A stretch of DNA of 64,000 bases from Paenibacillus sp. FSL K6-1096 (GTDB lineage: Bacteria > Bacillota > Bacilli > Paenibacillales > Paenibacillaceae). Position 1 is the stretch's first letter. Every line of letters starts with the position of its first letter. Shown one piece after another: positions 55,060 through 63,067 of the stretch. The stretch is taken from NCBI RefSeq assembly GCF_037977055.1, contig NZ_CP150274.1, positions 3,038,001-3,102,000 on the forward strand. The letters run 5' to 3'. Below the pieces are notes generated by a model that saw only the letters and a program-made list of their open reading frames with translations, did no database searches and was not told where the DNA came from. The position numbers were made by a program, and so were the translations under genes.

Positions 55060-57111
55060 TTAATGAGGCCTCAGGTAGCCTTGCCTGCGGGCAATGGCAT
55101 TCATCCGGCGGATCTGGGAGATCGCTGCGCGCTGTGACCTGCTCCATTCCGCTGAAGCGAAGATCACCTGTCCAGCCGGATCATCTGCGGAGCGCCCCGC
55201 CCGTCCCGCCATCTGGACGAGGGCCGCTTCGTCAAACAGCCCGCTGTCCGCATCCAGAATAAATACATCGCTGCGCGGTACGGTCACTCCCCGCTCCAGG
55301 ATCGTAGTGGTAACGAGCAGAGAGATCGCCCGGTTGCGGAATTCCAGCACTTTCTCTGCCCTAGCCGGATCTTGTGAAGAGGTTCCTTCTATAGCAATTC
55401 CGGGAAAAACACGCCGCAAAAGCTGTAACAATTCGTCGATATGGGCGATCCGCGAGACGAACACAAAAATCTGCGCCTCACGCTCAAGCGACCGCTGCAA
55501 TGCCGATACCAGCTTTCCCGGAAGCCTCCCTTGCTTCAAGGAGCGATGAAGCGGCGGCATCCGGATATGTCGGGGAACCGGCAAAGGATGGCCGTGATAA
55601 CGAACCGGGACCCTCGCATGCGGCAGCCGTCCGGCACGGGCCAGGCGCTGCAATTCCGCTGGCGGCGTAGCTGATAGCAGGATGAATGCTCCCCCGGGCT
55701 TGCAGACCTGCTTCGCGGCATAATCGAGCATGGCATCGTTGTGAAAAGGAAACGCATCAATTTCATCAATTATTACCAAGTCGAAGGCCTGACCAAACCG
55801 CAGCAGCTGGTGGGTCGTCGCCAGCGTTATGCCGCTTCGGCGCCAGCGGTCTTCGCTGCCGCCGTACAGCACGGCCGGGCTGTGCGCCGGGAAGGCCTTC
55901 GCCAGGCGCGGCGCCAGCTCCAGCACGACGTCGCGCCGCGGCGTCGCGATCAACGCCCGCCCTCCGGCGGCGAGCGCAGCCTCCAGGAGCGGGAAGATCA
56001 TCTCTGTCTTCCCCGCTCCCGTCACCGCCCAGAGCAGGAACCGCTCTGGGCCCCTGCGGGCGGAGCGCTGGCGCGGCTCCGCCAGGAACCCCAGCGCAGC
56101 GGCGGCGGCAGCCGCCTGCGCTGCGCTAAGCCCCCACCGGCGTGCCGCAACGGTGGGGGAGGAGCCGGCCGTGCAACGCACGGCCGGCAGCGGCGCGCTG
56201 CGCAGCAGCAGCGCGCAAGCCCGGCTGCGCCCGAGGCCGAGACAGGCCTCGCAGTAGGCGCAGCCGGTAAGGCCGCACGCAGCGCAGGCGGTGCGGCCCG
56301 TGGGTACGCTGCCGCAGCGCAGGCAGCGGGGGGTGGCGCGGCGGGCGGCAGCGCCGCGCAGGGCAAGCGCGGTGCGCAGCCGCGCCAGCGCGCCCGCTCC
56401 CCGCACCTTTTTACTCCTCCGCCCCTGCGCTCCAAGATCCACTCTCTCTAGCACTCTTCTTTCCCACATCCACCTCCTGCCCTGCTTCGCCTGGCTACCC
56501 CCAACAGCCGCCTCCAGCTGCAGCCGTCCCTGCAGATAAGCAAGCTGCGCTGCGGCCATCCAGTGCTCCGCCAGTTCAGGCAACCGCTCGGCTACTAGAG
56601 CCTCTGCTTCGCCCGCAAGCAGAGAGCGCCCCTCAAATGCTTCCGTCAGCCGATCTGCACCCGCTGCAAGACTCCCAAGTGTGTTTCCTATTCCTAGCTT
56701 CCGCACATTCGCCCGCCGATGATCTGCCTGTCCTGTCTCTCTCCCACCTGCCCATTCATTTGAATCCAGCCTCCAGACTTCAATCTCTTCAAAAGGCCAA
56801 CCCTCCCGCTGCCCGCCAGCCTCCCGCTCCGCCCGAATCTCCGCCTTCAAGATCGCTGTGGCGTACTTCCTCCAGTCTTCTTCTTTCCAGCTCTGCGTCT
56901 TGACCGTGAAGCGGCCAGTGCCTGCCAGCTTCACCGCCCAGCCCAGCGGCATAGACCTGGACAGCAGCACCATCCGGTCCGCGGGGCAACTATTCCAGCC
57001 TTCCACATCCCCTCCTTCCCCGGCCCACCACCATTCATCTACCGTCAGACTCAGAGAAACTTTAGTTACCCACTCCCCGCTAAGCTCCACCGCATAAACA
57101 GCCACCTTCAA
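55060..57111 (-). CDS. comFA: Competence helicase ComFA with long N-terminal extension
   Basis: The 683-residue superfamily-2 helicase is thought to drive single-stranded DNA import. A zinc cluster (CLRCGS, CAACG, CAYCEAC) lies at about 260-300, Walker A VTGAGKTEM near 365, DEAD-box variant DEID near 451, and motif VI MAGRAGRS near 638. The start is set at a TTG at 57111 with AGGAGG 8 nt upstream. The ATG at 57162 lies inside a 51-bp repeat unit, with a non-homologous MRKTEYN start. B. subtilis ComFA is 463 residues; the extra 220 residues are N-terminal and unrecognised. The stretch 55,900-56,450 is very GC-rich, Ala/Arg low complexity. Confidence 0.9.
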   Translation of the reverse strand: MKVAVYAVELSGEWVTKVSLSLTVDEWWWAGEGGDVEGWNSCPADRMVLLSRSMPLGWAVKLAGTGRFTVKTQSWKEEDWRKYATAILKAEIRAEREAGGQREGWPFEEIEVWRLDSNEWAGGRETGQADHRRANVRKLGIGNTLGSLAAGADRLTEAFEGRSLLAGEAEALVAERLPELAEHWMAAAQLAYLQGRLQLEAAVGGSQAKQGRRWMWERRVLERVDLGAQGRRSKKVRGAGALARLRTALALRGAAARRATPRCLRCGSVPTGRTACAACGLTGCAYCEACLGLGRSRACALLLRSAPLPAVRCTAGSSPTVAARRWGLSAAQAAAAAAALGFLAEPRQRSARRGPERFLLWAVTGAGKTEMIFPLLEAALAAGGRALIATPRRDVVLELAPRLAKAFPAHSPAVLYGGSEDRWRRSGITLATTHQLLRFGQAFDLVIIDEIDAFPFHNDAMLDYAAKQVCKPGGAFILLSATPPAELQRLARAGRLPHARVPVRYHGHPLPVPRHIRMPPLHRSLKQGRLPGKLVSALQRSLEREAQIFVFVSRIAHIDELLQLLRRVFPGIAIEGTSSQDPARAEKVLEFRNRAISLLVTTTILERGVTVPRSDVFILDADSGLFDEAALVQMAGRAGRSADDPAGQVIFASAEWSRSQRAAISQIRRMNAIARRQGYLRPH

Positions 57112-57142
57112 CCTTTCCGCCTCCTCCCTTTTCCCAAAACAA

Positions 57143-57414
57143 TTGTATTCAGTTTTCCGCATACATTTAGTCCACGCACCCTAGCGCCGCCCATTGTATT
57201 CGCTTTTTCACATACATCCGGACCACTCCCCCTCGCGCTGCCCATTATATTCACTTTTCCACATACATCTGGCCCTCGCACCTTCCCGCGAACAAATTGT
57301 ATTCGGTTTTCCACACACATTCAGCCCACGCACCCTCACGCCCCCAATGTATTCGTTTTTCCGCATACATCCCCCCTCACCCTCGTCCCACCCATATTCA
57401 CTTTCCGCACACAA
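57143..57414. repeat. Array of six 51-bp repeats (class A) upstream of comFA
   Basis: Units start at about 57143, 57194, 57245, 57297, 57347 and 57393 (steps 51, 51, 52, 50, 46). The core is TTGTATTCGGTTTTCC then RCATACAT; the last unit is degenerate. Spacers are also alike (CCCACGCACCCTCGCGC-type). The same unit occurs twice at 733-808. The array fills the 366-bp gap between comFA and the glycosyltransferase-like gene, so it forms or overlaps the comFA leader. Confidence 0.9.
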
Positions 57415-57450
57415 CAAAAAAACACACTACCCCATTCCTGGAGAGTGTGC
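57415..57450 (-). terminator. Terminator after the glycosyltransferase-like gene
   Basis: CACACT (57423-57428) pairs with AGTGTG (57444-57449), followed by seven T on the minus strand. Confidence 0.7.
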
Positions 57451-57477
57451 TTCACCCGTAACCGTCCGATGTAGTTG

Positions 57478-57906
57478 TCATTTGCCTGGCTTGGATCGTT
57501 CTCCCCTGCTTCCCGGCAGCTGCATGATCCGCAGCGGGAGCAGCGGCTCCTGGGCCCGCAGATCCACCAGCTGGCTGCCGCCCAAGAGAGTGGGCAGAGG
57601 CATTGCAGGAGCGCATTCAATCGAGGAGCTGTGATAGGCCATTCTTGAGGCAACGGCCAGCGTTCCGTCCTCTGAACCGTCATCCACAACCGTAACCTGC
57701 AGCGGTCTGCCCGTGCAGAAAGCGTAGATAGCCAATACCCGCAGATACCACTCCACGACGGCTTCGTGATTGCGGGTAATCAGAATATAATGAAGCCGCT
57801 TTCCCGTCCGCGCTGCTGCCCGGGTCTTTCCCTGATGATGCAGGAGATGAACAAGGGCTGCTGCCGATGCATAAATACACATAATCCAGATTAACTGGGC
57901 GATCAT
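57478..57906 (-). CDS. Short membrane-anchored glycosyltransferase-2-like protein
   Basis: The 142-residue protein has one N-terminal transmembrane helix (about 3-24), then a GT-A-like start: HYILITRNHEAVVEWYLR and VTVVDDGSEDGTLAVA, the nucleotide-sugar DDGS motif. The rest of a normal GT2 domain (DXD, acceptor site) is absent; the protein ends in a basic tail. The ATG at 57906 has GGGAGG upstream. It lies between degU and comFA, where B. subtilis has yviA. It may be a truncated, degenerate or regulatory relative; no function is assigned. Confidence 0.7.
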   Translation of the reverse strand: MIAQLIWIMCIYASAAALVHLLHHQGKTRAAARTGKRLHYILITRNHEAVVEWYLRVLAIYAFCTGRPLQVTVVDDGSEDGTLAVASRMAYHSSSIECAPAMPLPTLLGGSQLVDLRAQEPLLPLRIMQLPGSRGERSKPGK

Positions 57907-58176
57907 GAAGATGCACCTCCCTCTTATACCCACACTATATGCCGGCATAATAAGGACGGTGACAGCCCAGAGGCAGGAACCCGCCCGGACGGGAGGACCT
58001 GTACAGTAAACGCAGATTTAGGGTACAAATTTAAATCAGCATTTTGCAAAATTCAAATATAGCGCGACTGAAACAATACTATGATTGCAGCAACCTTCTG
58101 CAAGCAAGTTATGTACCGTTAGAAAAGGATCACTTGGGATTCTCCAAAACGCTCAGTTAAACGGTTATGCGAGGAG
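57907..58176. other. Intergenic region downstream of degU
   Basis: 270 bp with no recognised gene. TATGCCGGCATA (57938-57949) is a perfect 12-bp palindrome just upstream of the glycosyltransferase-like gene's ribosome site and could be an operator. No clear degU terminator was seen. Confidence 0.5.
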
Positions 58177-58899
58177 CTATAATGTTACCCACCCATATTT
58201 GATCGAATTGATGACTGCCTGCGTGCGGTCGTCCACTTCCATCTTTTGCAGAATGCTGCTGACATGGTTCTTGACCGTCTTCTCACTGATAAACAGATAT
58301 TCCCCGATCATCTTGTTGCTCTTGCCTTCGGCCATCAGCCGCAGCACTTCAGCTTCACGGCGGGTCAGCGGATTGTTGTCGCCTGCGACAAACTTCACGC
58401 CAGCTTCCTTCACAGCCGTCTCGGCAATTGCACCGGTCTCATTAAGATACGTCATGCGCCGCAGCTGATTGATCAGCTTGCCGGTCACCTTCGGGTGGAT
58501 AAAAGCATGCCCCTCGCACACGGAACGGATCGCATTGATCAGCGACTCGGCCTCCATATCCTTCAGCAGATATCCGTTGGCTCCCTTGCGCAGCGTCTCA
58601 AATACATAGCTTTCGTCATCATGGATCGAGAGGATAATGACCTTAACATCCGGGAACATCTCGCGCAGCTTCTGCGTCGCCTCCACACCGTTCTCCACCG
58701 GCATATTGATGTCCATCAGCACGATGTCCGGCTTGTTGCCGTTGCAGAATTCAAGCACCTGGATGCCGTCCCCGCATTCACCGATAACCTCGATGTCATC
58801 CTCCATATTCAGAATACGTTTGAGCCCTTCACGAAACAGCTGATGATCATCGGCCAAAAGAACTTTGATGGGCGCTTTGCCAGAGTTTTGGTTCTCCAT
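58177..58899 (-). CDS. degU: Two-component response regulator DegU
   Basis: The 240-residue regulator has a receiver domain with phospho-acceptor Asp63 (IVLMDINMP) and acidic pocket LLADDHQLFREGL. A NarL/LuxR-type DNA-binding domain follows (about 172-235, LTRREAEVLRLMAEGKSNKM). DegU governs exoenzymes, competence and motility in Bacillus. The start at 58899 has GGAG 8 nt upstream and lies 4 bp after degS; an open frame extends upstream into degS and is not used. Confidence 0.97.
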   Translation of the reverse strand: MENQNSGKAPIKVLLADDHQLFREGLKRILNMEDDIEVIGECGDGIQVLEFCNGNKPDIVLMDINMPVENGVEATQKLREMFPDVKVIILSIHDDESYVFETLRKGANGYLLKDMEAESLINAIRSVCEGHAFIHPKVTGKLINQLRRMTYLNETGAIAETAVKEAGVKFVAGDNNPLTRREAEVLRLMAEGKSNKMIGEYLFISEKTVKNHVSSILQKMEVDDRTQAVINSIKYGWVTL

Positions 58900-58903
58900 C
58901 ACA

Positions 58904-60076
58904 TTACTCCTTTCCTTTTTCCACATTCGTCGGAATGTGAATAACAATTGTTGTGCCCTGGTTCTCGGCTGATTGGATTTCCATTCGTCCCTCCAGCAAT
59001 TCCACACGTTCACGCATTCCCACCAGACCGAAGCTTTCGCGGTTGGCCTGCTCACTGATCTTCTTCACATTGAAGCCTAATCCATTGTCTTTCACGACGA
59101 TTTTGATTAATTGGGCCTGATACGTGATCTCCACCAGTACATAGCTGGGATAGGCGTGTTTGGCCGCATTGGACAGAGCCTCCTGCACCAGCCGGTATAC
59201 CGCTGCTTCCATAGCTGAGGACAGCCGGTGCTCCTTGCCCCTCGTTTCAAAAGAGGTCCGGATCTTCGTCTTCTCCTCATAATCATGCACATACTTCCGC
59301 AGCGTCGGGATTAGCCCCAGATCATCAAGCGCCATCGGACGCAGGTTGAAGATCACCTTGCGCATTTCCTCCAGGCTATATCTGACCTGTCCCTTCAAAT
59401 CTAATACTTCGGCTTGTACCAGCCCAAATTCCTGCTTCACCAGCATTCTTTCTACAATTTCCGTCCTTAGGACTAGATTCGCCAGCATTTGAGCAGGACC
59501 GTCATGAATTTCCCGGGCAATTCTCTTCCGTTCCTCTTCCTGAGCCAGGATAATCTTGAGTCCGATCATCTGCCGGTTCTTCGCAGATTCGACAATTCGC
59601 GTCACTTGGCCTAGTTCTCCGGACAGATACTCCAGGACAACGCTCATTTGCGAACCAATTGATTCGGCACGTTCTACAGAATTTTCGACACTGCGGACCC
59701 GCATCTGAAGTTCATCGCGTCTGCTGCGCAGATAGACCTCCCGCTCCCTGGCCATCATCAGCTCCAGCTGCAGCTCGGTGGCCTTCTCGTATGCAATCCG
59801 GATATCCTTCTCGGTATACCGGACGAAATCCCGGCTGACCTCGGTCAGCCGGATTCGTGAGCGGTGGTACTGCTGCTCCAGCTTGTCTACCTTCTGCATG
59901 GTTTCATCCGTTTCTTCCATAACCCGCTGCAGTTCCTTGTTGAGTGCAGCAAGCTCATCACGTGCCACCTGCAATATTTCAAAAATCTGATACTTGCTGC
60001 TCTCCATCACGTCGATGGTATTCTTAATGACGCGATCAATCGCATCGGCCTGAAATTCCACGGATGCCGGCCCCAT
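58904..60076 (-). CDS. degS: Sensor histidine kinase DegS
   Basis: The 390-residue cytoplasmic kinase has no membrane segment. A long N-terminal coiled-coil sensor (about 30-185) is followed by the phospho-acceptor His in REIHDGPAQMLANL (near 190) and the ATPase domain (DNGLGFNVKK, SFGLVGMRERVELLEGRM). It phosphorylates DegU. The ATG at 60076 lacks a close ribosome site; AAAGGAAAGG is about 19 nt away, so the start is tentative. Confidence 0.95.
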   Translation of the reverse strand: MGPASVEFQADAIDRVIKNTIDVMESSKYQIFEILQVARDELAALNKELQRVMEETDETMQKVDKLEQQYHRSRIRLTEVSRDFVRYTEKDIRIAYEKATELQLELMMAREREVYLRSRRDELQMRVRSVENSVERAESIGSQMSVVLEYLSGELGQVTRIVESAKNRQMIGLKIILAQEEERKRIAREIHDGPAQMLANLVLRTEIVERMLVKQEFGLVQAEVLDLKGQVRYSLEEMRKVIFNLRPMALDDLGLIPTLRKYVHDYEEKTKIRTSFETRGKEHRLSSAMEAAVYRLVQEALSNAAKHAYPSYVLVEITYQAQLIKIVVKDNGLGFNVKKISEQANRESFGLVGMRERVELLEGRMEIQSAENQGTTIVIHIPTNVEKGKE

Positions 60077-60116
60077 TTCTATCGAATCGTATTAGCCTTT
60101 CCTTTATATTAACATA

Positions 60117-62849
60117 TCACGATTCGATCGTTACGGTCTTCGTGTTCTGTTCCCATTTTACAGTGAGTCCAAGCTGTTCGGACACGAGCCGGAGCGGTAC
60201 TAAAGTCCTGGAATTCAGGATCAAAGGGGCTACTTCCGCACTCTGCCGTTTCCCGTTCAGGATGAACTCCTTCTTGTTCACCGTCAGATCCAGCACTTTG
60301 GAGCCGCGCAGCACCAGAATGGACTTGGTCTTCGCATCCCACACCGCATTGCCGCCGAAGGCGTCCAGCACATATTTGATCGGCACATACGTGCTGCCGT
60401 CCTTCATCACCGGCGCTGCATCAATGGCCCGCTTGGCACTGTTCACCGTCATCGACTTGGAGCCGATACTCATCGACGCCGTCCCTTTCGGCAGGCCTGC
60501 TTCGCTGGAGAGTGAAGGCATGACGAAGGAAATATTATCAAAAGCAACTGTCCCCGTCTTCGCCCGCTCATCCTGGCCCTCCTCAACATTTACCACGTAG
60601 AGTCTCTTAAGGGACGCCGGGAATTTGATCCCTGAGCCGGACAGGTCGATGTTCAGCGTCTTCCAGCCATTCCAGTCGATCACTTTGGCCAGATCAATAT
60701 AGGCCGTCTTTCCGCCGGCGTCCGTCAGCTCTGCACGCAGCCAGTTCAGGCTCATGTCACCCATGACGTCCACCGACATTGAGGTTGCCGCCGCCGGAAT
60801 ATTTTTGCCGGTTGTGCCGTTGAACTGGGCGTATGCGTACATTTTGCCGGTGCCTTGTGTCATATCATAGCTAAGCGACAGAACCTTCGAGCCTGCGCGC
60901 TCTGCGCTGCCCGGAGCCACTGCTGCTGTACCGGTAACCCCCGCTGCATTCGTAGTGAACGCGATCGGGTAGGCGGTATTCTCGAAATCCTCCCAGGCCG
61001 TTGCTGCCGCAGTCGACAGGACTACAGCGGTGCTGAATCCGTCATAACGGGCAATGGCATATCCCGTGGTCACGCCTGGATCAACAGCCTCGACATTAAG
61101 CTTCCCGTCACCTACGCTTCCTTTGAAGCCGATGAACTCCCACTTCAGGGCTCCTGCCGGAACAGCGATCGTCGCTCCGCTCTTGGACACTGCGCTGACC
61201 GGCACGGATACGGAGGCTCCCGCCTGAAGCGGTGCCGTCGCTGTCCCGATCGTCAATCCGGACAGGTCTTCACCGCCCAGCACAGTGACCTGGGTCTCAG
61301 CAGTTGCCGTTCCGCTGGTCGCCTTCAGCTTGACCGTTCCCGGCTTGACGGCCGTTGCTTCTCCCGCATTCACCGTCACACTGCCGCCGCTGGAGCTCCA
61401 AGCCGGGTTCGCTGCCGCTACATCAATCGGGTTGTAATACGTATCATAGCCCTTCAGGGAATACGTGGCCTTTTGCCCGATTAAGAGGGTCTGGCTGCCG
61501 CTGATCTTAATTCCCTTCACTTCCCCTTGCGGAGCATTCGTGTATACGCCAACGCCGTTAACGACGGTGCGCTGCTCTTTGCCGTATTCGGTATTGAACG
61601 TCAGGGTCGTTCCGGTCTCAGCCAGCGGACGGTCTACCATCGTGGTAGAGCCCCCTCCGTCCAGATTCATGCCCTTCCATACCCCGATATTCGTCATGAA
61701 GGATTGTAGCTCTGTCAGGGACAGCCCGGCGCTGTTGCTGTTCTTCTCCGCTGCAATGACATACACATATCTTCCATCCTGGGAGTAGCCCAGCGCTGTA
61801 CGCGCCCGGTATCCGCCGATGCTGCTGGTCGAACGGGAGAAGGACGCTGCCTTGCCGTTATTGACGAGAATCGTATGCCCGCCGATCATCATTTGCAGGG
61901 TGGACGGGTCCAGGTCCTGCTGTGTGGTTTTGGAGCGGAGCTTGTATGTGCTGCTTAGCTTCTGCCCTTCAGCCAGATGAGCCTTGACGAACTGGGCAGC
62001 CAGACCGTGCGTCCGCAGAATATAGGCTCCCTTGGGCACCGTGATCGGCAGGGCCGCATCCAGCGAGATCTGGGTAATCGTATCATTCTCGACCAGCACC
62101 TCTGTCGGTGTAGTTGAGCTGTTCTTCGGCCGCTCCAGCGCTGTCCATGCATCCGTATAGATGTAAGCTGCATTCGCATGGCTGTATGTCGAACTGCCGC
62201 CTTCCGGATTGTACGCCCCTTTATTGATCCCGGATAACGGGAACTGGGAGCCGTCCTCTGCGGTCAGCATGCCCTCGAAGGTGAATTCATCAATCAGCGG
62301 CTTGCGGTCCTTGGTTACAGCAAAAGCATACATTCCGTTCAGCTGCGATGGCGTAGACATCAGCACACCGCCGGATACCTGGCCGCCAATCGGTGCGCCT
62401 TCTCCGCCGGTGTTGAAGTAATCGCCGTTTACCCCGGCGACGGCTCCGGTCTCCGCAGCCATCCCCCCGGTGCTCTGCCGGGTCGTCAGATTTCCGCCTT
62501 TGCCGGTCATAACATCTACAGATACATAAGGATTATTGAGATCGACACGGATGACGCTGGCCAGTCCTGTGGCACTTTTCCCGGAACGGGTCGTCTTGAA
62601 TTTATATTTCATCATCATCGCACCGGAAGTGATCACCTCTTCACTCAGCTTGGTCACTGAGAAGGATGCAGCTGCAGCTTGCGCTACCGGCGCAGCCCCT
62701 GTCCCAAGCCATCCTGCACCTTCGCTCCCGACAACCGGCATGATCCATATAACACCTGCAATAGAAGCGGCAATCCACTTTTTGGCAGGCAGCCATTGCT
62801 TTTCCCGTGCTTGTCCAGTACTCTTGTTCCCCATGTCAAGCTGATTCAT
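60117..62849 (-). CDS. Secreted phosphodiester glycosidase-like protein with copper-amine-oxidase-type C-terminal domain
   Basis: The 910-residue exported protein has an N-terminal basic/hydrophobic signal (about 20-60). An NAGPA-like phosphodiester glycosidase domain spans about 90-420 (GVNGDYFNTGGEGAPIGGQV, MNLDGGGSTTMV, VVNGVGVYTN). Beta-sandwich regions (about 425-790) include an Ig/Big2-like segment. A C-terminal stalk domain of the Cu-amine-oxidase N1 type spans about 795-910 (VPIKYVLDAFGG, LVPLRLVSEQLG). NAGPA relatives remove GlcNAc from phosphodiesters; the bacterial substrate may be a wall or spore polymer (inference). It lies 40 bp ahead of degS in the same direction, so read-through is possible. 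Confidence 0.88.
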   Translation of the reverse strand: MNQLDMGNKSTGQAREKQWLPAKKWIAASIAGVIWIMPVVGSEGAGWLGTGAAPVAQAAAASFSVTKLSEEVITSGAMMMKYKFKTTRSGKSATGLASVIRVDLNNPYVSVDVMTGKGGNLTTRQSTGGMAAETGAVAGVNGDYFNTGGEGAPIGGQVSGGVLMSTPSQLNGMYAFAVTKDRKPLIDEFTFEGMLTAEDGSQFPLSGINKGAYNPEGGSSTYSHANAAYIYTDAWTALERPKNSSTTPTEVLVENDTITQISLDAALPITVPKGAYILRTHGLAAQFVKAHLAEGQKLSSTYKLRSKTTQQDLDPSTLQMMIGGHTILVNNGKAASFSRSTSSIGGYRARTALGYSQDGRYVYVIAAEKNSNSAGLSLTELQSFMTNIGVWKGMNLDGGGSTTMVDRPLAETGTTLTFNTEYGKEQRTVVNGVGVYTNAPQGEVKGIKISGSQTLLIGQKATYSLKGYDTYYNPIDVAAANPAWSSSGGSVTVNAGEATAVKPGTVKLKATSGTATAETQVTVLGGEDLSGLTIGTATAPLQAGASVSVPVSAVSKSGATIAVPAGALKWEFIGFKGSVGDGKLNVEAVDPGVTTGYAIARYDGFSTAVVLSTAAATAWEDFENTAYPIAFTTNAAGVTGTAAVAPGSAERAGSKVLSLSYDMTQGTGKMYAYAQFNGTTGKNIPAAATSMSVDVMGDMSLNWLRAELTDAGGKTAYIDLAKVIDWNGWKTLNIDLSGSGIKFPASLKRLYVVNVEEGQDERAKTGTVAFDNISFVMPSLSSEAGLPKGTASMSIGSKSMTVNSAKRAIDAAPVMKDGSTYVPIKYVLDAFGGNAVWDAKTKSILVLRGSKVLDLTVNKKEFILNGKRQSAEVAPLILNSRTLVPLRLVSEQLGLTVKWEQNTKTVTIES

Positions 62850-63004
62850 TTCAGTATAACTCTCCCATCTGTGTGTACTCTTCTATCTTGCTATCTAGTT
62901 ACGGACACCAGTTCATAGTAATAGCCTATACCTTTAATAGACTGTTTCCGGCCCGAAAAGTTGCGATTTTGATAGATTTAACGAAGTCTGTCCCATTGTC
63001 AGGA

Positions 63005-63045
63005 CATGCAAAAAAGAGCACCCGGCAATCGTGCCGGATGCTCCT
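63005..63045 (-). terminator. Terminator after the partial SLH gene
   Basis: GAGCATCCGGCA pairs with TGCCGGGTGCTC around a short loop, followed by six T on the minus strand. Confidence 0.85.
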
Positions 63046-63067
63046 GCTTACTCTTATCTAACGCCTC

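Noticed and set aside
55741..56451. 236-codon open frame antisense to comFA
   Set aside because: Ala/Arg low-complexity shadow of the GC-rich comFA stretch.
57108..57320. Minus-strand 70-codon frame with 17-residue periodicity
   Set aside because: The period comes from the 51-bp repeat. Steps of 52 and 50 bp break the frame in other units and there is no ribosome site.
57143..57414. CRISPR array
   Set aside because: Spacers are similar to each other and there are no cas genes, so it is a tandem repeat.
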